Source: Rhododendron vialii | Taxonomy: Eukaryota > Streptophyta > Magnoliopsida > Ericales > Ericaceae | DNA: 64,000 nucleotides | NCBI RefSeq assembly: GCF_030253575.1 | Contig: NC_080559.1 | Span: forward strand, 36,157,501 to 36,221,500 | Direction of reading: 5' to 3' | Shown: positions 55,152 to 64,000 of the stretch, one piece after another | Layout: every line of letters begins with the position of its first letter | Numbering within the stretch: position 1 is the first letter of the stretch | Translations under genes and position numbers: made by a program | Notes under the pieces: model-generated | Told to the model about the DNA's origin: nothing | The model's input: the letters and a program-made list of their open reading frames with translations, nothing else | The model's database searches: none

Positions 55152-56503
55152 TTGCTCTCCCCTCCAGCCCCTCCCCCATCTTTGTGCAACTAAGGTTTCA
55201 AAATGTGAGTAGCGAAATAAAGTCTAGAATTCGTTTTTTTTTTTTTTTTGGTCACAACGAGGACTAACGTGGAACATGTACATATGCGTGTATGCACATA
55301 TATGCTCACACTCACATGTGAAGCTTCTATGATCCCCCGCTCTCCCACTCCCGCCCTGCTTGTGCGATTGAGGTTCAATACGTGATTAACGGAAGAATGT
55401 CTGGAATTTGTTCGATTTTTGGCGTACAGCTAGTACTATATGAAATTTGTATGTGTATACTGTATATGTGCACACACATACACACTAATATATTTAGAAG
55501 AGTACCGTAGATATCAGCTTGAGAATTTGATGAGATTAGACCACCTGATCAATCCTTTTTGTAGGTAGGGACTCTAAAATGAGTTTGATCATTACTAGAA
55601 AGCAAGCTCCGTTTACGTCAATGAGTACCAATTTACTTTCCATTGTATCGCTATAAATTCATGGATTCACAAAATCAAGTGCTTCAATCCTGTTTTTTTA
55701 ACAAGGAGATTAGAGTGTGAGATTGGATTGGATTGGATTATATATTGGTCACGCATTCTGGATAGCAAAGATTTTGGAACGATGCAACCGATCGAAGCTA
55801 TGCAGAACATGACAACGCTAGCTCCTTCCAGGGCCCAGTGACCTTATGATGATGACGATGATGGTGGTGGTTGCCGGACTTCCTTTGCTCTCCTCCCAGT
55901 CTTTCGAACAGCTTTGTTGACCACCTTCTGATCCACATACTTCATCGGTGATGTTGCTTGATCTTGTATGTATATTCTTAATTGTTCGCTCGGCTATATA
56001 TGCACTTACACACCTCCAAAAAATGATGATGAAATTCAAATGTGCTTGATATTGTTAGGAGGGTGAAGCCTGAGGTTTCCCAAGCGTTCTGTAATTCCTG
56101 TCCAAATCGGGTGAGAGCCGTGTGAACAGCCCGTGACGCGGAGAAGAAATTCTAACTTCCGTCCGAATGGTCGTACACAGACAGAACGCGTGAAGTCTGT
56201 ATCACACATTTCTGAAGAACTAATTTCACTCATATATTTTTATGCAATGGTTCTTTTATTATCAGCATAATTTTATAACATGTTAATTATTGTCGTCGTT
56301 ACTGTACCATTCTCATATTTTTGAATCATTCTTCTCACAAATACCCCACAACCTTTTACTAATGCGGCTCTCTTTCCCCTCCCAATTCTCCACCCAAAAT
56401 CACCCTGTAGAGCATCTTCTTTTTCATGGTGTACTATACGCTCGTTCACAAAGGTAAGGGTAAATTATCTTAAACCCCCATGAACTAAGGGTGTTATATA
56501 CAA
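55152..56503. other. unique-looking flank, no supported gene
   Basis: 55165-55420 holds a diverged direct repeat (CTCTCCC...TTGTGC(A/G)A(C/T)T(A/G)AGGTT). 55845-55875 is an ATGATGATGACGATGATGG tract. The minus strand around 55840-55960 has a short frame with His-rich coding (NHHHHRHHHK) and no family match. I see nothing else to name. Confidence 0.35.
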
Positions 56504-56655
56504 CTAGAGGCCGGGCACACGCGATGCATGTGAAAATCGAATTTTGATTATGTTGGCAACATATACACAATAGCTTATCGCTTATTGGTTAATCAAATTT
56601 TGACAAAATAATCAAAATTTGACTTACACACGCATCGCATGTGCCCGACCTCTAG
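56504..56655. mobile_element. small TIR element (CTAGAGG family), copy 1
   Basis: 152 bp; CTAGAGGCCGGGCACACGCG at the left pairs with CGCATGTGCCCGACCTCTAG at the right. The internal TCAAATTTTGA / AATCAAAATTTGA words are shared with the copy at 59210-59335. Confidence 0.75.
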
Positions 56656-56852
56656 TATTACATCGAATAGTGGAATATGCACATCAAATGGAGAGAGAAG
56701 AGAGAGTGGGTAGGTTTGCTGCTTTTGTACCTTCTTTTTGGTATGAACTGGCTTGAAACAGAGCTTTTAGACAAAGATTTCATATCTCAGGAGCTTTTAC
56801 TATTGAATAGCCGAAAACAGTACTGAACTGAACGGGACAGAATAATCTGAAA
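56656..56852. other. short spacer before the LINE
   Basis: No feature seen. Confidence 0.3.
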
Positions 56853-58665
56853 TATGGTTGGTTATTTTTTACCCTCGAAAAGATGCATGGAGAAAATTCA
56901 CGCTATTGGTTGGGATAACGTTACAAAACCGAAGCAGTTAGGGGGTCTTGGGTTGCGGAAATCCAGGGTTGCAATGGCAAAATTGAATTGGAAGTTTTCC
57001 AATAATTCTGACCCGCTTTGGACTCGCATTCTTCAAGATCGTTACCATTCCACGGGCAGGAGATGCTCCAAAACCTCCACGGCTCCACCACTTGGAGGGG
57101 TATTCAAGCAGGGAAGAAACTCGTTGATAAGGGTACTCGTGTTCGTTTGGGCAATGGCCTTTCTACCTCCTTTTGGTGGGACAACTGGCTGGGGGATGGG
57201 ATCCTTCGATCGATCGAGGGCCCTCTTCACAACCATGAATCTGATCTTTTAGTTCGTGACTGTTGGACAAATTTTAGCTGGAACCTTGGCATTACTTCCT
57301 TTGAGTTCCCGGAGTCCATTCTTAATTCAATCTACAAAACCACGTTCCAGTGGTTCAACAACCAACCTGATCGCATCATTTGGCATCTCACTCCGAATGG
57401 TGAGTTTAGTTCCACCTCTGCCCATTCTCTCATTACCCCCATGGAATCGCTCACCTCCCACCTCCATTGGAAATGGATTTGGCGTCTCCTGTGTACCTTT
57501 CGTATCCATCACTTTGTCTGGCTTGCTGTTCAGGATCGACTTCTTACAGGTAGTAATCTTTTTACTCGGCATATCACCACCTCCCCGGACTGTTGTTGGT
57601 GCCCTTCTGTGTCTGAAACTGCTTGTCATGTTCTCCGCATTTGTACCCGAGCTGTGTCCTTTTGGGCAGCAATTCAGTTTCCCTTGCTTAACTCTCAGAA
57701 CAACTCCTTCAACTGGATTTTCAATAATGCCAAGATTCCGCGTACACACTGCTCGGGCACCCTTTGGCAGGTCATCTTTCTCTTTGCTATTTGGCATATT
57801 TGGGTGGATAGAAATAAGCGAATCTTCGAATTTAACTCTAACTCGAATTGGACGGATCCCTCTTCTGTTGCTAAGACTATCTTAAACAAATCTTTGGAAT
57901 GGCACTTCTTGGTCCAGGACAAACCTAAGGGACAGAGAAATGACATTGGTGCGGGGTGGGTTCCTCCTAGTGAAAATTTTGTCAAGCTAAACACAGATGG
58001 AGCTTTTAATGTGGCTTTGGGTACAGTAGGAACGCCTGGAACGGGAGGTATTCTCCGTGACCACCTTGGCAGATGGGTTGGTGGATTCCATAGAAGCCTG
58101 AAATTTTGGCCTTGCGCGATGGCCTGGTTTTGGCATAGGCAGAAAATGTCTAAGAATTTAGAAATTGAAGTTGATGCTTTGGGTGTGATACAGTTGATTG
58201 GTGATCACCAAACAATAAACCACCCACATGGTAACATTTTACTTGATTGCAAGTCCCTCCTAGAAGAGTTTGAAGCCGTGTCCATCAAGCACATCTACCG
58301 GGAAATAAATCATTGTGCGGATGCGTTGGCAAATGACGCACCAATTTCGGTGGGAGATTTTCATATCTACCCTTACATGCCTAATTGTATTGGGACGGAG
58401 GGACCGTGCTGTGCGGGGCGAATCGCCGCCGCTCCGGTCTCGGTTTGATAATCGAAAACGTTCACTTCGTAGAGCTTGTCGAATAGAACAAGTGTACCAA
58501 AAATCAACTCATTCGGATATCATTAAGTGTCTCATCCAAACATTATTATCTTCCATTGTATTGCTATTTTATTTTATGCAGATTTGATTTGATTGGGGTT
58601 GTATACCGCCGGTTTGTAAACTCTTAATTTTTGTTCAATGCATCTTATTTTACCAAAAAAAAAAA
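56853..58665 (+). mobile_element. 5'-truncated L1-type LINE
   Basis: A non-LTR retrotransposon 3' end: the tail of the reverse transcriptase ORF, an RNase H domain, a 3' UTR and an A-tail at 58655-58665 (after TTATTTTACC). 5' truncation and a poly(A) end are normal for target-primed reverse transcription. Target-site duplications could not be fixed. Confidence 0.85.
56860..58448 (+). pseudogene. LINE ORF2 C-terminal part: zf-RVT and RNase H domains
   Basis: Begins with the motif that follows the reverse transcriptase in plant L1 elements (IGWDNVTKPKQLGGLGLRK), then a frameshift near 57055 in the DRYHSTG/QEMLQN region. The next frame continues to 58448. It holds the zf-RVT region (HWKWIWRLLCTFRIHHFVWL, then Cys-rich CCWCPSVSETACHVLRIC) and an RNase H domain: KLNTDGAF (first catalytic Asp), NLEIEVDALGV (Asp) and IYREINHCADALAN (last Asp). 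The catalytic Glu segment is out of frame: between about 58092 and 58153 the expected ALRDGLVLA is read in another frame, with compensating indels on either side. It is not functional. Confidence 0.85.
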
Positions 58666-58695
58666 GAGTCTGTATGAAAAGGAAATGGCTATGAA

Positions 58696-59031
58696 GCTCC
58701 CAAGTGGTATGGGAGCATCATACTCCCAATGAATTACAGACAACATTTACCATTCATTAAGGCAACACTTACCATTCACCAAGGCAGAACTTACCATACA
58801 AGTGTGGTAAGTTCTGCCTTATACAATGGTAAGTGTTGCCTTAGTAAATGGTAAGTGTTGCATGTTCTGTGGTAAGTAATCCTCCGTTTTTTAGGTCAAA
58901 ACCGCCTCGTTTTATAACAAAACCACCCTATTTTTAGTTTTTGGATTTGATCTAAGGGCTGTGATTTATCTATGTTCAATCTAAGGGCTGTAATTCATTG
59001 GGAGTATGATGCTCCCATACCACTTGGGAGC
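58696..59031. mobile_element. MITE with about 45-bp TIRs
   Basis: The 336-bp element's arms begin GCTCCCAAGTGGTATGGGAG and stay identical to about CCCAATGAATTACAG. Inside is a further palindrome (GGCAACACTTACCATTC...ATGGTAAGTGTTGCC, 58768-58850). No clear target duplication; class unknown, perhaps Mutator-like. Confidence 0.75.
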
Positions 59032-59038
59032 ATCACAG

Positions 59039-59203
59039 AAGTTTTGGTATGAAAAGGAAAGACAGCGAAGAAAGGAACTGTACGTGTTATATGTAGACGT
59101 GGGGCTGGCAGTTGGAGTGATAGTGTTTTTACTATTATACCCTAGCAGTTACTTCATGAAGCAGCTTTACAAAATGAGACACCAAAGAGGTATTCCCTTT
59201 TAA
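59039..59203 (+). CDS. possible last exon of an unidentified membrane-protein gene
   Basis: After the plausible acceptor CATCACAG (59031-59038), 54 codons are open to TAA (59201-59203). The peptide has a charged start (FWYEKERQRRKELY), one clear hydrophobic membrane segment (VGLAVGVIVFLLLYPSSYF) and a basic tail (KQLYKMRHQRGIPF). Charge, membrane segment, basic tail is typical of a tail-anchored or C-terminal membrane exon, and the codons look coding. No upstream exon was identified; the MITE ends only seven bases before the exon and a LINE lies beyond it. The original gene may be broken. Confidence 0.3.
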   Translation, partial: KFWYEKERQRRKELYVLYVDVGLAVGVIVFLLLYPSSYFMKQLYKMRHQRGIPF

Positions 59204-59209
59204 TAATAA

Positions 59210-59335
59210 CAAGAGGCCGGGCATACGCGATGTGTGTGCAAGTCAAATTTTGACAATAGCCCCACCTATTATTTATTTGATCAAATTTTGTTAAAATTTG
59301 ATTTGCATGCGCATCGCATGTGCCCTAGCCTCTAG
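59210..59335. mobile_element. small TIR element (CTAGAGG family), copy 2
   Basis: 126 bp; AAGAGGCCGGGCATACGCG at the left pairs with CGCATGTGCCCTAGCCTCTAG at the right. Related to 56504-56655. Confidence 0.7.
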
Positions 59336-59549
59336 TTAAAAGTGAAATTAAGTTCTTTCATTTGGTAATTTGGAAAACAAAAGTTTGACACAATGACACA
59401 TTTTCATCTACAATAAACATGTGCTCCCCTTTATACACCAAACATTTGCTCCCCTTATAGAGCAATTGAATTTTTATTAAATTCATAAAGTATCTGTTGA
59501 TATCTTTTTATTTTTTGTAATTATATGTTTTTACTAAATATCAGTATCG
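59336..59549. other. AT-rich spacer
   Basis: No feature seen. Confidence 0.3.
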
Positions 59550-59930
59550 GTTGAACTTGTTGTGATTCCACCCAAGTGGGGTGATGTGCACGAAGCACAG
59601 GATCACTCCCTACCTTATTTCCTTACGAGTATTAGGGTTTTCTTTTCGCCTATATACTGATGTATATGAGAGCAAAGAGGTGTGTGACTGAAACAATGTG
59701 AGGGAGAGGGTGAGGTCGAGTGGGTGAGCCGGTGTGGCTCACCGGAGCGGTGGAGAGCCGGTTTTAGCTCTCCCGGAGAGGTTTTTTCATCTTGTATTAT
59801 TGTGTAAATAATATTAAGGGAGTTTTTTCTCATATCGTTGTGTTGTTAAGTGACTCCGGATCCTAACAACTATTTGAGAATTGCGACAATACTACGTGTG
59901 TATTGTAAGTGTTTTTTCCAGTGTAATTTC
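59550..59930 (+). repeat. copia-like LTR fragment
   Basis: Begins near TGTGATTCCACCCAAGTGGGG, has a TATA-like CGCCTATATACTG (about 59648-59660), then GAGAGGGTGAGGTCGAGTGGGTGAGCCGGTGTGGCTC and GTGTAAATAATATTAAGGGAG. The same order of words (ACCCAAGTGG, TCTATATAATCTGA, GAGAGGGTGAGGTAGAGTGGGGAGCCGG) occurs in every array monomer. Exact ends and duplications were not resolved. Confidence 0.5.
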
Positions 59931-60925
59931 AACACTATATGTATGCTATATCGTTTTTTCTATGAATATGTTTAGAGAAACATACCTCAATTTGTGAAGA
60001 TGAATTCCCTATTTTTAGCCAAATAGTGTCCCAAACAGCCCACTCAAGTTGGGTACAAAAATATATTGCAATTTGAGAGAGAGAGAGAATCTAACATTTT
60101 CTCAGTAGAACAATGCCTATCCTTGAAACAATCCATGAGAATCAGCAGGTTTTTTGTTTGCTTTTCTCGGGTGTTGGCACTTGGCAATAGTCAGATGAAA
60201 AGAAAACCGTTTATGTATGTGGATTGTGGATGTAGAACAGTTATTCAACATGGAGTGAATTTTGTGTGGCTTAAATTTACCAGCCTACCCTAGGCAGTTA
60301 GTACGTGGAAAGCTTCAAGAAAAGTAAATATTGTTATGTTTTGGGACAAAAGTGGAAAACACTTTTGTGACAGCTTCAAAAACAGGTCACACCAAAAGCT
60401 CATCCCCTTTATATATAATAATAATAAATACTATGAGGGGTGTAGGATTATTAATTCTTTATGAGATTATATTATATACCACTTTATTAATAAGTTAATC
60501 CCATCAAGCGAGTTCCCAGGAAATAATGGTACTAATATAAAAGTGACGTATGCCAGCCGACTTTCAAATCAACGCACACTCCTTGCCACGACTTTGCAGG
60601 AAATGCACACTTTTTACCCTTAGCGAGTATTCCCCTAGAGCAAATACTAATATTTTTATTACAATCTTGTCCACTGATGAAATTATCAGTTTCAGTTACA
60701 CCACCAAACCAAGGCCACAATCCCCATCATTCCCAATCATTTCCCAGAAACTCCAACCCCGAAAAAATTTCATATCAACCCAAACATATCAAGGCAAGCA
60801 TATTTGATGCAGCATCTAGGTGCAAGTTGCTTGGGTTCCCGGAAAGCGTGTTAAAAGTTTGTGGTGGAAGATCAAGTTTTAAGAATACTCCACAACATGG
60901 TCAGTTGTGGACTGTTTACCAATCT
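59931..60925. other. 3' flank of the C3H16-like gene
   Basis: No supported gene. Short plus-strand frames at 60066-60293 and 60550-61048 have no recognisable domain; the second runs antisense through the duplicated last exon of the C3H16-like gene. Confidence 0.35.
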
Positions 60926-61305
60926 GAATTTGAAATACCCTACTTATCCTACAATGACCCCAGAAGATGCATCTGTCAGGAGGTACTTCTTCAGAAAGGA
61001 GGGAAAGAACAGTTAAGATGCGTAACACAAACAAAACGTCAATGTTAGCACGGGGGCATTTCCCCCATCACTCATTGTAGCCACACATTGTGGTGAACCC
61101 ATGCACTTGGCGAATTTGAAATACCTGACTTATCCTACAAAAACCCTAGAAAATGTATCTGTCAGGAGGTGCTTCTTCTGGAATCTGAAAGAAGGAAAAG
61201 CACAGTTAAGATGTGAAATGCAAACAAAACATTAATGTTAGCACGGAGGCATTCACCCCAACACTCATTGTAGCCACACATTGTGCTGAACCCACGCACT
61301 TGGTG
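60926..61305. repeat. tandem duplication carrying the last exon of the C3H16-like gene
   Basis: Copy A 60926-61111 and copy B 61112 to about 61305, offset 186 bases. They share GAATTTGAAATACC, ATCTGTCAGGAGGT and CACTCATTGTAGCCACACATTGTG. Copy B holds the intact exon. Copy A has lost the splice acceptor and the stop codon. Confidence 0.9.
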
Positions 61306-63605
61306 ATAAGCTCCACAAACAAGTGGCTACAAGGATTGTCAGGGCAATGACCAAGGACCGCTAAATAATTTCCACAACATACGATTACAAGTAGCAACAA
61401 CAATAATACCAAAGCAATCATAAATAAGATGTCGAGAATATTGGAAGGACCTAGGAACTTTTTCTTTTGCAAAACATCATGCTAAAAGAAAAGTAGTGAC
61501 CCATAGCATAAACACATTGGATTGGGGCAGGGTTGGGAGTTGAATGGGACCCATGGCTAGGCAGTCCCCCAGGCGCCTAGATGCCAATGCCAAATGTAGG
61601 TTGGGGTACCGCCCACCTAGTGTTGGCGTGCCATTGCAAAATGAAATAAAAGAACTGTCTCTGAGGCTCAAACCTAGGACTTTGAGCCTAGCAAGGCTTG
61701 AATCCATGCATCTAATGTGGAATAAACATGAAATGACTTTCAATTTAACTCTTTATTCAAATCAGATTCTCACCACATCAAACATGTAGTTAACTAGCTA
61801 ACGGAGCTTCTAGCCTCTGAAAGCAGGAAAGTCCAGTATAAACAGGGGCTACACAAGTCAAATGAATAGTCTTTACCTCTCCAGAAATCCATTCCTCTTT
61901 CAACCAGATATTATCATCCACTGAACCATTCTGCTTAGGCATATTATCACTGCAGTAAGGGAGCACAAACCAAAACTATCACAAAAGCATAAAAACAATT
62001 GTTAACACAACATTTCCAAGTTCCGACAGATTATAGTTCTCAAATGATGTGGTGGTGGCAAGACTGAGAGCAAGTGTCAATTTCAACACTGCAATAGAGA
62101 CTTGTTTATCAACATTGATGTAGGACATGAAAAGGAAGGGGCTTACTTGGGGCTCAACATATTTAGCTTTATCTGGCTAAATGTACGGCAATTAGACTTC
62201 TAAAGTTTTAATTGGCGTAAAAAGGGAAGACATTTTGTCATTCAAATTAGGCCTGAAAATCACAATATTAGGACTATCCTGGGTTGTGGATGTATCCATG
62301 AACAGTAGCTTGGGTATATTTCCATTGAAGTCGGGAACTTGTTTAACAAAGAAAGTTCAAAATGGGATTAGGATTGTATAGCAGTACACCAAAGGGGATA
62401 AAAGGTGCTAAAATGAACTGGTTGTGGTCAAGGCTTAGAAGGTCTAGAAGCAAAGGAAGCTTCAGAAGTAGAAGAACAAGCAGTTCGACGCAATTAGATT
62501 TTTTTAGGTTTTACAGTTGCATCATAGAATTTCAAAACCGATGACAGGCCGAAAAAGTTCTCTACACTAATCTATCTTGGATTGTAAGACTTAGGCTCTT
62601 ACATGGTTATATCAAAGTAAACCCAAAGGATTTAAATTACTGTTCGCGAGTTGGAAAGCACAAAATTTAAGACTTGGGAACTTGAAATTAAAAAGGACTT
62701 GGATTCTAAAACCTACAATAAACCAACTGAAAACAATGCCAAAAGACCCAATTATGAAACTTGGCCCTCACTACAACCAATGTAGCTCAACTCAAGCCAT
62801 GCCCATCCAGTTAAAATTAACTTAAAAATGAACCCATTTTGCTCTCAGAACTAGAAAAGCTAGACTCAACGATAACGGATAATAAATGGTTCAAACCTCG
62901 AGTTTTTTACCAATTTTTTTTCTTCTTTAAATGATACTTATTTTCCTTGATCTTCTAACAACAGCACCATACTATAAAAGGTCCAGTAGAGGAGATGAAA
63001 TAAAGCAAATAATAAGGTTAGGGCAAATGCTGGTTATCTTCTGTTTCTCTTTTTAAGAGAAGATGTATTTTACTGTTATGTAGTTCCAATTCAATATTCA
63101 GGAGCTAGATCAGTTGACAATAAACTAGCTAGAATTGCATCAACAAATATCATAGAATTGGACCTAAAAACTAAAAGCAACTTCACCAAGAACTTACCTC
63201 AAATCCACATTCTCAGATAACTGTCCGATTGCAGTAGGGTTAGAGTTTAGCATCTTTGAAAGTATTGGGGACTGGATGCTTGCTGAACTAGGAATTTGTG
63301 GGGACATTGCTGAAGTGGAAAATGGGTTACGTTCTGCACTAATGGCTCTATTACTGAAGGTCGCTGTACTGACGGCAAAAGAACCTCCAAATGACTGGTT
63401 ACGAGGTTGACTTCCATGAGAACCTACCACATGATTGAGTTAGAGTCAACATCCACAGTCCACACCCATAGCATTATAGTTTTCAACATTTAACCTTAAA
63501 GTTGCACCTGCAGTTCCAAATGGCGAGTTGTTTGTCCCAAACACACTAGTAGTCTGACTGGAGTTTTCAGCTGAATGAAAAGCGTTCTCTGATGGAGTAG
63601 CAAGC
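61146..63605 (-). CDS. C3H16: zinc finger CCCH protein 16-like / NUP42-like FG nucleoporin, 3' exons
   Basis: Four minus-strand exons join in frame: 63605-63508, 63423-63198, 61949-61877 and 61184-61146 (stop TAG at 61148-61146). Introns are 84, 1248 and 692 bases, all GT-AG. The protein segment has FG repeats (SVFGTNNSPFGTAG, QSFGGSF), a Ser/Thr/Asn-rich linker (NPFSTSAMSPQIPSS, GQLSENVDL) and the C-terminal motif DDNIWLKEEWISGE then IPEEAPPDRYIF. That end, with FG repeats, matches what I recall of the Arabidopsis C3H16/CG1 protein, the plant relative of NUP42/NLP1, which docks mRNA-export factors at the cytoplasmic face of the nuclear pore. The N-terminal CCCH finger and first exons lie beyond the right edge, so the finger itself is not seen. 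The last exon is tandemly duplicated downstream. Confidence 0.75.
61306..61876 (-). other. last intron of the C3H16-like gene
   Basis: Contains a minus-strand segment (61540-61700) with GGTTTGAGCCTC, a box B-like word, and GGCGCCTGGGGGACTGCC. It may be an old SINE, but no tail or duplication was confirmed. Confidence 0.35.
61950..63197 (-). other. 1.25-kb intron of the C3H16-like gene
   Basis: AT-rich, bounded by GAG|GTAAGT (63198/63197) and CTGCAG|T (61950/61949). No inner gene seen. Confidence 0.6.
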
Positions 63606-64000
63606 CTGGAAAAAATAACCCAACAACTGAAGTCAAAGGGTAGACTTGGAAACAGGAGTAAAGGTAAACGGTATGTTACACGGATCATACAAAATGTATA
63701 TAACGTATCTGCGTTGGAAACTCGACAGTTGGACAAGGGTATGGGATCCACGGCGGATATTGTTAGCTGGATAATAACTTAATAGACATATTTTCTAATT
63801 CAAATTTCTCATGAGCTAATGCATAGAACTCCAATAATATGCATGAAAATGTCTAAGAGATAGCAAACACAACTTAAACAATTAAACTAGAAAGTTGAAC
63901 TTTTATATTGAGGATTTTAAGGGTGTGTCCCATTATCCACAAAATAAAAATAAGACAAATCCAATACATAGACGCATACCCGCCCCCAACATCCGTACCT
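63606..64000 (-). other. upstream intron of the C3H16-like gene, leaving the window
   Basis: The acceptor TTTTTTCCAG|GCTTGC at 63606-63605 marks its end. No further exon could be placed before the window edge. Confidence 0.5.

Noticed and set aside
61540..61700. SINE in the C3H16-like intron (box B-like GGTTTGAGCCTC on the minus strand)
   Set aside because: No convincing box A, tail or flanking duplication; kept only as a remark.

Overview
This window is nuclear DNA from a flowering plant, probably a eudicot. The grounds are a Cassandra TRIM whose LTRs carry a 5S-rRNA-like promoter, a plant-type Helitron, CACTA, hAT, Harbinger-like, Stowaway and L1-type elements, and, at the right edge, spliced exons of a plant zinc finger CCCH protein 16 / NUP42-like gene. 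I do not name a species. The DNA is AT-rich, and most of it is nested or decayed transposable elements. The only host gene I recognise with some confidence is the C3H16-like gene at 61.1-63.6 kb (minus strand). Two other short exons (about 0.7 kb and 59.1 kb) may belong to host genes.

Layout: 1-413, 5' end of a Ty1/copia element leaving the left edge (LTR, PBS, start of gag). 1.26-11.98 kb, a disabled Helitron with recognisable Rep (HUH, two tyrosines) and PIF1-like helicase parts, split by a gypsy-type solo LTR (9117-10564). 12-19.7 kb, no convincing gene: a CACTA end, a long-TIR MULE-like element with a Stowaway MITE inside, microsatellites and a 263-bp tandem duplication. 19.7-22.0 kb, a Harbinger-like element with long TIRs. 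22.3-23.0 kb, 3' exons of a hAT transposase. 23.4-25.3 kb, a full Cassandra TRIM whose 3' LTR is split by a second solo LTR. 26.5-39.0 kb, a 12.5-kb CACTA element carrying a Transposase_24-type gene, a row of four fold-back elements and a second, nested CACTA end. 39.8-41.4 kb, a third solo LTR. 44.2-44.6 kb, a hAT fragment. 44.6-55.15 kb, an unusual tandem array of about 2.19-kb composite monomers built from alternating inverted modules, a linker of GCGCC palindromes and a copia-LTR-like module, starting with a 1.2-kb inverted copy. 56.5-60 kb, MITEs and a 5'-truncated L1-like LINE. 60.9-64 kb, the C3H16-like gene with a tandemly duplicated last exon.

The genes do not form a pathway. The interest lies in the order of nesting, and in structures that look conserved while their sequence changes: a hairpin at the start of each of three related LTRs, TATCGATA palindromes upstream of the TATA box in two of them, and the palindrome-rich array. 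All boundaries were read by eye. Where terminal repeats and target-site duplications match exactly, boundaries are given to the base; elsewhere they are approximate.
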